Part shown: positions 57,095 through 64,000 of the stretch, one piece after another
How positions within the stretch are numbered: the stretch's first letter is position 1
Layout of the letters: every line of letters begins with the position of its first letter
Assembly (NCBI RefSeq): GCF_034627025.1
Contig: NZ_CP141049.1
Location: 806,001-870,000 of the forward strand
DNA: 64,000 nucleotides
Direction: 5' to 3'
Source of the DNA: Microvirga lotononidis
GTDB lineage: Bacteria; Pseudomonadota; Alphaproteobacteria; Rhizobiales; Beijerinckiaceae
Notes under the pieces: model-generated
Databases searched by the model: none
What the model saw: the letters and a program-made list of their open reading frames with translations, nothing else
Told to the model about the DNA's origin: nothing
Made by a program: the position numbers and the translations under genes

Positions 57095-58092
57095 CTGCAC
57101 GTTACGCACGACAGATCGTCCTCCCGGCGGTGGGTGAGGCTGGCCAAGCCAAGCTTGCTTCATCCTCGGTTCTGGTCGTCGGGGCCGGCGGCCTTGGGTG
57201 TCCCGTCCTGCAATATCTCGCAGGGGCCGGAGTCGGGCACCTCACAATCGTCGACCATGACCGCGTTGACGAGAGCAACCTTCACCGTCAGCCGCTCTAT
57301 CGTACGACCGACATTGGCCAGCTGAAGGCCGAGGCTGCTCGCAAGGCTCTCGAAGTCCTCAATCCGTCCGTGGTTGTTGACGCGCTTGCCCTCTATCTCG
57401 ATCCGGCCGCGGCGAAGGATCTCGTGAGGGGCGCCGATGGCATCGTGGATGCCGCTGATAGCATTGCGGTCACGTACAATCTGAGCGACATCTGCAAGGC
57501 AGCGGGCAAGCCTTTGATCAGTGCGTCCTGCGTGGGTTTGAAGGGCTATGTCGGCGCCTTCTGTGCCGGTGCTCCGAGCTACCGATCCGTGTTTCCGGAT
57601 ATTCCTCAGAACCTAGGGAGTTGCGCCACGCTGGGCGTCCTGGGCTCGGTCGTCGGCGTGCTTGGCGGGTTGCAGGCGCAGATGGTGTTAGCCCTGATTC
57701 TTGGCTTGGATCCATCGCCGCTCGGGCAGCTGGTTTCGGTTGATCTGCAGAAACTGGAGTTTGGCGGGTTTTCCTTCCTGGATGCGCCGGAGGCGGCAGG
57801 TTTCGCGCCGCCGTTTATTGCGCCATCGGATGTCAACGCCGACGATATTGTCTTTGAGCTCAGAAGCATGGATGAGGTGCCGGTGTCTCCATTCCCGCAG
57901 GCCCGCCGCGCGACCGCTGACACGATCGTGGAATTGAGCCGGGATGTCGCAGGATCGAGCCGGATCGTGCTCTGCTGCCGCAGCGGCCTACGAGCGTGGC
58001 GGGCAGCGAGCCTTCTCAGGGATCAGGGACATCAAAAGCTTGCGCTCATCGCAATGGGCGATATTGGTGAGGTTTGTACGCAGCGTGTTTGA
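57091..58092 (+). CDS. thiF: ThiF-type adenylyltransferase with C-terminal rhodanese-like segment
   Basis: 333 residues from ATG 57091 ([20 protein letters not shown]). E1-like domain: SVLVVGAGGLGCPVLQYLAG (ATP loop), HDRVDESNLHRQPLYRTTDI, DAADSIAVTYNLSDICKAAG, SASCVGLKGYVGAFCAGAPS and a hydrophobic stretch near residues 180-210. The last 60 residues contain a short rhodanese-like end, RIVLCCRSGLRAWRAASLLR with a possible active Cys. It adenylates ThiS and may help load sulfur. A MoeB role is possible but the operon argues for ThiF. Intact. Confidence 0.9.
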   Translation: MTARYARQIVLPAVGEAGQAKLASSSVLVVGAGGLGCPVLQYLAGAGVGHLTIVDHDRVDESNLHRQPLYRTTDIGQLKAEAARKALEVLNPSVVVDALALYLDPAAAKDLVRGADGIVDAADSIAVTYNLSDICKAAGKPLISASCVGLKGYVGAFCAGAPSYRSVFPDIPQNLGSCATLGVLGSVVGVLGGLQAQMVLALILGLDPSPLGQLVSVDLQKLEFGGFSFLDAPEAAGFAPPFIAPSDVNADDIVFELRSMDEVPVSPFPQARRATADTIVELSRDVAGSSRIVLCCRSGLRAWRAASLLRDQGHQKLALIAMGDIGEVCTQRV

Positions 58093-58114
58093 GCGGTTTG
58101 TTGACTGAAGCCTT

Positions 58115-58576
58115 TCAGCTCCGGAATGCGTCGACACGGTTGGCCTCCAAGGCAACAGTTTGATCGGGCAGAACCAACTCGCACTGCATCTCAGCAAACG
58201 TTGTCAACCCTCGCTGACTCACGTCCAGAAGATGCCCACACAGTCGGAACGGCGCGTCGCATGCGATGGCCTGCCGGAATCGCACATACCGCAGGGCTGC
58301 AAGCCAGCCGCTCTGGGCTTGCGCGACGAGATAGGTCTCCCGGATTAAAGAAGGCAGGAGGGCGAGGAGCAGGTGACCTGGAACGATCGTTCGCCCACTG
58401 GTTAATTCATGAGCGGCGCGAGACGAATCAACATGAATCCATTGCAAATCGTTGGTCAGCGCCGCAAAGGCGTTGATGGTGTCCTGTCCCACCTGGCGCC
58501 ATGCTGTCGGACCGAGTGGCTGATGCAGGAACTGGCCGAGATCAGACGCCTGCTTGACGCGCAAGGGCTCACCCAT
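58115..58576 (-). CDS. MaoC-like (R)-specific enoyl-CoA hydratase
   Basis: 153 residues from ATG 58576; the open frame continues upstream but that part is the thiolase end. Hot-dog fold with LGPTAWRQVGQDTINAFAAL, TNDLQWIHVDSSRAAHEL (hydratase motif with Asp/His) and TIVPGHLLLALLPSLI (usual IAHGxLTLS is IVPGHLLLAL). It would hydrate 2-enoyl-CoA for beta-oxidation or polyhydroxyalkanoate supply. It overlaps the thiolase end, an operon-like layout. It converges with thiF, 22 nt apart. Confidence 0.8.
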   Translation of the reverse strand: MGEPLRVKQASDLGQFLHQPLGPTAWRQVGQDTINAFAALTNDLQWIHVDSSRAAHELTSGRTIVPGHLLLALLPSLIRETYLVAQAQSGWLAALRYVRFRQAIACDAPFRLCGHLLDVSQRGLTTFAEMQCELVLPDQTVALEANRVDAFRS

Positions 58577-59210
58577 GACGATCTCCGGAAGAGCGCAGGA
58601 GAAGGGCGCTTCCCAGTTCTCCGGCAGCCGCGATTGCCGCCAGCCCGAAGCCGTCATATCCGAACTGCACCATTTCGTGCCATAATCTGACAGACAGGAT
58701 AGCGCCGGAAGCTCCAATCGGGTGCCCTCGCGCGAGAGCGCCACCACCACAGTTGACGAGAGCAGGGTTGAGGCCCAAGGCTGCGATCCCGGCCATCGCC
58801 TGCACGGCGAAAGCCTCCATGATCTCCACGCACGACAGCTCGGATGCCGTCACCTCCTGGCGGTCAAGCAACCTGCGGACCGCCGGGATCAGCGCAAGGC
58901 CGGGGCGGACTGGATCTCCACCCACCCTGGCACCCCCGACCACTTCTAAAACCGTGCGTTCACGTGCCGAGCGATGGAAGCGGATGCCACAAGAACAATG
59001 GCGGCACTGTCAGCCTCAACGGCCACGGTTGCGGCCGTCACGCCGTGCACCGTATCGCCGGCCAGCACTGGCAGCCGACGACAGAGACCCGGTGTCAGCT
59101 TGCGCGAGAAGGCATCGCGTGTGACACCACCGAGCGGCACAATCTCGTTCACGTGTCGCACGCTCAAGGCTTTAGCGTGGCTTGTCACGGCGAACGCTTC
59201 CTGATCAGTA
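58569..59210 (-). pseudogene. Thiolase (acetyl-CoA acyltransferase), N-truncated and frameshifted
   Basis: The upstream part reads TDQEAFAVTSHAKALSVRHV, LTPGLCRRLPVLAGDTVHGV and ADSAAIVLVASASIARHV, then TAG at about 58946. In the next frame it continues VVGGARVGGDPVRPGLALIP, ELSCVEIMEAFAVQAMAGIA and NCGGGALARGHPIGASGAIL with the catalytic His of the GHPIGASG box. The N-terminal half with the first catalytic Cys is missing. It is cut near 59210 by a short IS66-terminus remnant and the IS3 element. Confidence 0.85.
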
Positions 59211-59221
59211 GTACGCATCCG
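59211..59221. repeat. 11-bp IS66 terminus remnant
   Basis: GTACGCATCCG equals the outer end of the IS66 copies A and B and lies exactly between the thiolase fragment and the IS3 left end. It suggests that an IS66 element once sat here and was replaced by rearrangement. Confidence 0.5.
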
Positions 59222-59271
59222 TGAACCGTCCCGGGATTCCCGGAGGCTCCAACACCTGACAGGATGGAGCC

Positions 59272-60089
<818 letters not shown>

Positions 60090-60143
60090 TGAGACTGTGG
60101 ATGGTCTGTCTATATAGACGTCAATATAGACAGTGCTTTAGCC

Positions 60144-60572
60144 ATGGACATGATGGATGCTCGCCCGGGGCGCGTCAGCAGGATGGAGATCGTCGAGAGC
60201 GGTCGCCGGCGGCGGTTCACTGATGAGGCGAAGCTGGCGATTGTGGCGGAAAGCTATAGCGGCCTGCGCCAGGTCACCGCAACGGCGCAGCGCCATGGGA
60301 TCACGCGCTGGCAGTTGAACGGGTGGCGCAGGGCCGCGCGGGAAGGAAGGCTCGTCAGCCGTTCGACGGACGGCTTTGTTCCGGCACTGATCGTTCCCGC
60401 GTCTCGTGGTGCAGTCGCGCAGCCTGCATCGGCTGCACCTATGCAGCCTCTCACACCCGACCACGGTCGCATGGAGGTCATGAGCGCGAACGGCAGGCGT
60501 GTGATTGTGGACCGGGATGTCGACGTTGAGGTGTTGCTGCGGATCATACGTGGTCTGGAGACGTTGCCATGA
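60144..60572 (+). CDS. tnpA: IS66 TnpA (copy B)
   Basis: 142 residues, identical in sequence to the copy A protein, with the HTH in AKLAIVAESYSGLRQVTATA and QRHGITRWQLNGWRR. Stop overlaps tnpB. Confidence 0.9.
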   Translation: MDMMDARPGRVSRMEIVESGRRRRFTDEAKLAIVAESYSGLRQVTATAQRHGITRWQLNGWRRAAREGRLVSRSTDGFVPALIVPASRGAVAQPASAAPMQPLTPDHGRMEVMSANGRRVIVDRDVDVEVLLRIIRGLETLP

Positions 60573-60922
60573 ACCCGTTTCCGATGGGTCAGGCTGTGAA
60601 GGTATGGCTGGCAACCGGGCATACCGATATGCGCTGTGGCTTCCCCACTCTGGCTCTTCGGGTGCAGGAGATTTTGAAGCATGACCCTCTGGGCGGCCAC
60701 CTTTTTTGCTTCCGGGGGCGCAAAGGTGATCTGATCAAAGTGATTTGGCATGACGGCCAGGGAGCCTGCCTGTTCACGCGAAAATTGGAGAAAGGCCGGT
60801 TCATCTGGCCCAATGTGGAGGGCGGCGCTGTTGCGATCTCGCCGGCGCAGCTGTCTTACTTGTTGTCCGGAATCGACTGGCGCAATCCGCAGGAAACCTG
60901 GCGTCCGACACGGGTTGGGTAG
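60569..60922 (+). CDS. tnpB: IS66 TnpB (copy B)
   Basis: 117 residues, identical to copy A; IS66 Orf2 family with GHTDMRCGFPTLALRVQEIL and FCFRGRKGDLIKVIWHDGQG. Confidence 0.95.
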   Translation: MNPFPMGQAVKVWLATGHTDMRCGFPTLALRVQEILKHDPLGGHLFCFRGRKGDLIKVIWHDGQGACLFTRKLEKGRFIWPNVEGGAVAISPAQLSYLLSGIDWRNPQETWRPTRVG

Positions 60923-60967
60923 CATTATTCGATTGAAAAGACAGGGAAATTCTGTTCGAATGGCGTC

Positions 60968-62653
60968 ATGCCGTCAACGCCTGTCGATCTTCCAGACGAC
61001 CTTGTGAGCGCCTATCTGGCGCTGCTGTCCGAGCGTGAGGGGTTGCAGGCTGAACGGGATGTCGTTGTCGCCGAGAGGGACAGGGCTGTGGCGCAAGCCG
61101 CCAAGGCGCAGGCCCTGTTGTCCGACAGCGAGGCCCTGATCGCCAGTCTGGAACTGGCGATCGAAAAGCTGAAGCGCGAACTGCACGGCCAGCGGTCTGA
61201 GCGCGCGGCGCGACTGATCGACCAGCTCGAATTACAGCTCGAAGAACTGGTGATGGCCGCGACTGAGGATGAAGTTGCGGCGCAAGCCGCGGCCAGGAGC
61301 TCAAACGGGCGCTCCTTTGTGCGCCGGCGGCCGGTCCGAAAGCCCTGGCCGGAGACGATCGAGCGCGAACGTGTGGTGATCTCTCCCCCGGCGACCTGTG
61401 CCTGCTGCGGCGGCTCGCGCCTGGCGAAACTGGGCGAGGACATCACCGAGACGCTGGAGGAGATCCCGCGTCGGTTCAAGGTGATCGAGACGGTCCGGGA
61501 GAAGTTCACGTGTCGGGACTGTGAGGCGATCAGCCAGCCGCCGGCGCCGTTCCATGCCACGCCGCGCGGCTTCATCGGCCCTCATCTGCTGGCGACGATT
61601 CTGTTCGACAAGTTCGGCATGCACAGTCCGCTCAATCGCCAGAGCGCCCGGCTCACCTGCGAAGGCATCGCGCTGTCGACCTCGACGCTGGCCGATCAGG
61701 TTGGGTTTGGAACCTCCGCTCTCAGGCCGGTCTTCGATCTGATCGAGACGCATGTCTTTGCGGCCGAGCGCCTTCACGGCGACGATACGACCATCCCCAT
61801 CCGGGCCAAAAGCAAGTGCACGACTGGACGGATCTGGACTTACGTGCGGGACGACCAGCCGTTTGGTGGGCCTGCGCCGCCAGCCGCGGTCTACTACGCC
61901 TCAGGTGACCGCCGCGGCGAGCATCCGCAGAAACACCTGGCCGGGTATGGCGGCATTCTGCAGAGTGACTGTTACAATGGCTTTGAGCCGATCAGTGTTG
62001 CCGAACAGAAAGCGGTGCCCCTTACCTTTGCCTTCTGCCACGCGCATGCGCGACGGAAATTCTTTGAACTGGCCGATATCGAGAAAAGGGCTCGGGATCG
62101 CAAAAGAAACGGCAAGCCGATCTCCCCGATCGCGTTGGAGGCCGTCAAGCGGTTCGACGCGCTGTTTGACATCGAGCGTCAGATCAACGGCTTGAGCGCC
62201 GCGGAACGACTGGCTGTGCGGCAGGAGAAGAGCAAGCCGCTGTTCGATGACATGCACGAGTGGCTGAAGCGGGAGCGTGCCACGCTCACGCGATCGTCCG
62301 AGGTGATCGGCGCCATCGACTACATGCTGAAGCGCTGGGATGGCTTTGCCCGGTTCCTGGAGGATGGCCGGGTGTGTCTGACGAACAATGCCGCCGAACG
62401 GGCCTTGAGAGGGATCGCCCTGGGGCGCCGCAACTGGACCTTCGCCGGGTCCCAGCGCGGGGCGGATCGTGCCGCCGTCATGCTCACCCTCATCACGACC
62501 TGTCGTCTTAACGACGTCGATCCAAAAGCCTGGCTCGCCGACGTACTGGCCCGGATTGCCGATCTTCCTGTCGCCCGCCTGCACGAATTGCTTCCCTGGG
62601 AATGGAAAAGGCTACGGCAGGCCGAGAACCCGGCCTCCCAGCTGGCCGCGTGA
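60968..62653 (+). CDS. tnpC: IS66 TnpC transposase (copy B)
   Basis: 561 residues, differing from copy A by one residue that I see (Val for Ile in ALEAVKRFDALFDIE). DDE residues and the zinc region are intact. This copy has a perfect target duplication and is probably the younger, possibly active one. Confidence 0.95.
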   Translation: MPSTPVDLPDDLVSAYLALLSEREGLQAERDVVVAERDRAVAQAAKAQALLSDSEALIASLELAIEKLKRELHGQRSERAARLIDQLELQLEELVMAATEDEVAAQAAARSSNGRSFVRRRPVRKPWPETIERERVVISPPATCACCGGSRLAKLGEDITETLEEIPRRFKVIETVREKFTCRDCEAISQPPAPFHATPRGFIGPHLLATILFDKFGMHSPLNRQSARLTCEGIALSTSTLADQVGFGTSALRPVFDLIETHVFAAERLHGDDTTIPIRAKSKCTTGRIWTYVRDDQPFGGPAPPAAVYYASGDRRGEHPQKHLAGYGGILQSDCYNGFEPISVAEQKAVPLTFAFCHAHARRKFFELADIEKRARDRKRNGKPISPIALEAVKRFDALFDIERQINGLSAAERLAVRQEKSKPLFDDMHEWLKRERATLTRSSEVIGAIDYMLKRWDGFARFLEDGRVCLTNNAAERALRGIALGRRNWTFAGSQRGADRAAVMLTLITTCRLNDVDPKAWLADVLARIADLPVARLHELLPWEWKRLRQAENPASQLAA

Positions 62654-62671
62654 CAGAAAAGGGACCGACGA

Positions 62672-62920
62672 ATGGGATATCGCAACTCAACGCTGTACAC
62701 GCTGAAATACGTGGCTGACATGCTCGGCGAAGACGAGGACGTCCTGCACGAGTGCTCGATCGAAATGTTCCCGGAAGACGGCCGCCTCAGTGCCTACGAC
62801 AACTACCCAGCCTCCGAATTGACCGAGCACATTGTCCTCTTCACCGAGGATGGCATCGAGAACCTCAAGTACATCATCGAGGCTCGCAGGACCGTCGCAT
62901 CACAAAAAGCCGCCCCTTAA
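62672..62920 (+). CDS. Small fourth ORF of the IS66 element (copy B)
   Basis: 82 residues, identical to the ORF at 37739. Inside the terminal repeats, 19 nt after tnpC. Acidic soluble protein of unknown function. Confidence 0.7.
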   Translation: MGYRNSTLYTLKYVADMLGEDEDVLHECSIEMFPEDGRLSAYDNYPASELTEHIVLFTEDGIENLKYIIEARRTVASQKAAP

Positions 62921-63485
62921 ACCTGCACCAACGTTAGCCACGATCCCATCGACGCGCGAGGCCTGATCCTGCGGTCTTCCTCGGATGCGTACCCTTCGTG
63001 ATCGACGCCTTCGCTCGCAAGATCGTGGGCTGGCGCGTGTCGCGCTCAGCCCGGGCCGCGTTCGTGCTCGATGCCCTGGAGCAGGCTCTCCACGAGCGGC
63101 GACCTCTCCGGCAAGCCAACCTCATTCACCACAGCGATAGAGGGGGTCAATACGTGTCATTTAAGTACACCGAGCGCCTCGCCGAGGCGAGGATTGAGCC
63201 ATCCGTCGGCAGTGTCGGCGACGCGTACGATGCTCTGGCGGAAACCGTCATCGGCCTCTTCAAGACTGAGGTGATCCATCGGCGTGGTCCGTGGCGCTCC
63301 TTTGAGGCCGTCGAATTCGTCACCCTCGAATGGGTCGATTGGTACAACAACCGGCGCCTGCTCGAGTCCATCGGCAGCATTCCGCCCGCCGAGGCGGAAG
63401 CCACCTACTATGCCCAGCTTGAGCTCACGCCGATGGCCGCATAGAATCCAAGCCAATTAGCCTCCGGAAAATCCGGCGCGGTTCA

Positions 63486-64000
63486 AAGCAGCACCTGCCG
63501 GATTGTCTGGAGCTCAGCGAATTTACGGAAGACAAGCAGGATGCCGTCCTGGACGCGCCGATCAGGGTCCTTCTCGATACGGTTGTCATCCGTCTTCACG
63601 TAGCCGACGGCGACGGTCAAATGGAGCTCGCCCCGCCGCGCCTTTTGGCGCATGGCCTCGACGGACCGCTGTCGAAAGATTGACAACTCCATCTCGCTCA
63701 TGGTGCCCTTCATCCCAAGCAACAGCCGGTCATTGGGGGAGCGTGGATCATAGATTGCTTCCTCGTCGACAATCAATGTGCCGACCAGGCCGCAGAACTC
63801 CAGCAAAGTGTGCCAATCGCGGCCGTTCCGGGCAAGGCGTGATGCCTCCAGCGATACCACGGCGCCAACCCGCTCTTCGCAAATCGCTGCCAGCAGCTTC
63901 TCGAAGCCTGGTCGGACCGTTCCGCCACCGGATCGGCCGAGATCATCGTCGACGAGTTGGACATCGTCCCAGCCGAGCTGCCGCGCGCGTTCGACTAGAC
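63486..64000 (-). pseudogene. Serine recombinase, resolvase domain, running off the right edge
   Basis: The reverse frame is open from the window edge: QLVDDDLGRSGGGTVRPGFE, VVSLEASRLARNGRDWHTLL (conserved SRLARN), FCGLVGTLIVDEEAIYDPRS, DRLLLGMKGTMSEMELSIFR and VAVGYVKTDDNRIEKDPDRR. It is the catalytic and linker part of a large serine recombinase; the active Ser would be beyond the edge. The gene ends artificially at FAELQTIRQVLL where the IS3 end begins, so the zinc-ribbon and C-terminal part are lost. It resembles the missing front of the fragment at 17908. Confidence 0.8.

Noticed and set aside
57091..58092. MoeB (molybdopterin synthase adenylyltransferase)
   Set aside because: Same fold, but it overlaps thiE and ends the thiCOSGE operon next to ThiS, its expected partner.

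Overview
The window looks like an insertion-sequence-laden accessory region (symbiotic or diazotrophic plasmid, or chromosomal island) of an alphaproteobacterium of the rhizobial order Hyphomicrobiales. Base composition is GC-rich. The evidence is a nitrogen-fixation module (nifQ, a peroxiredoxin followed by rpoN as in the rhizobial prxS-rpoN2 operon, sigma-54 -24/-12 promoters, a y4wA-like M16 protease gene) and transposase families common in rhizobia. A genus cannot be fixed from this sequence; a Microvirga-, Methylobacterium- or Bradyrhizobium-like host is a guess.

Layout. 1-9 kb: nested, mostly broken insertion sequences (IS1182, IS3, IS5, two IS110) around an intact-looking hipBA toxin-antitoxin pair with a four-site operator array. 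9-11 kb: a sigma-54 promoter leading into a frameshifted M16 protease gene. 11-24 kb: more nested elements (IS4 carrying an ISNCY element, IS481, ISAzo13, IS4, IS1380), serine recombinase and group II intron fragments, and broken nitroreductase and AhpD-like genes. 24-28 kb: rpoN, prxS, a small coupled ORF and nifQ, with nif-type promoters and remnants of a second rpoN and of an FNR/FixK-type gene. 28-31 kb: a lipoprotein-like gene, then a cytochrome P450, a ferredoxin and a SnoaL-like gene. 31-39 kb: an ISAzo13 fragment, IS256, IS1111-type and IS66 elements, and an aldehyde dehydrogenase cut off by IS66. 39-59 kb: a cofactor island with folate genes (pabB-pabA-pabC facing folP-folB-folK), preQ0 genes (queE-queD-queC) and thiamine genes (thiM-thiD diverging from thiC-O-S-G-E-F, each side with its own TPP riboswitch). 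58-64 kb: maoC, a broken thiolase, an IS3 element split by a second IS66 copy, and a serine recombinase running off the window.

The cofactor island is decaying by transposition and point mutation. pabB is split by an ISAzo13 element with a TTA target duplication, and pabC by an IS66 element with an 8-bp duplication; removing either element restores an open frame. queE has arginine where the middle cysteine of the CX14CX2C iron-sulfur motif is expected. thiM is short at two places. A clear preQ1 class I riboswitch precedes a truncated queC whose stop codon abuts the queE start, and a second copy of this leader with its aptamer loop deleted lies before pabB. The thiamine operon, thiD, pabA, folP, folB, folK, queD and queC look intact.

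No tRNA, rRNA, CRISPR array or replication origin was recognised. The most unusual signals are the paired preQ1 leaders with truncated queC, the double IS disruption of the folate cluster, an ISAzo13 element that has multiplied although its frame carries an A9 shift and an amber codon, and the duplicated nif-type leader at 9 kb and 27 kb.
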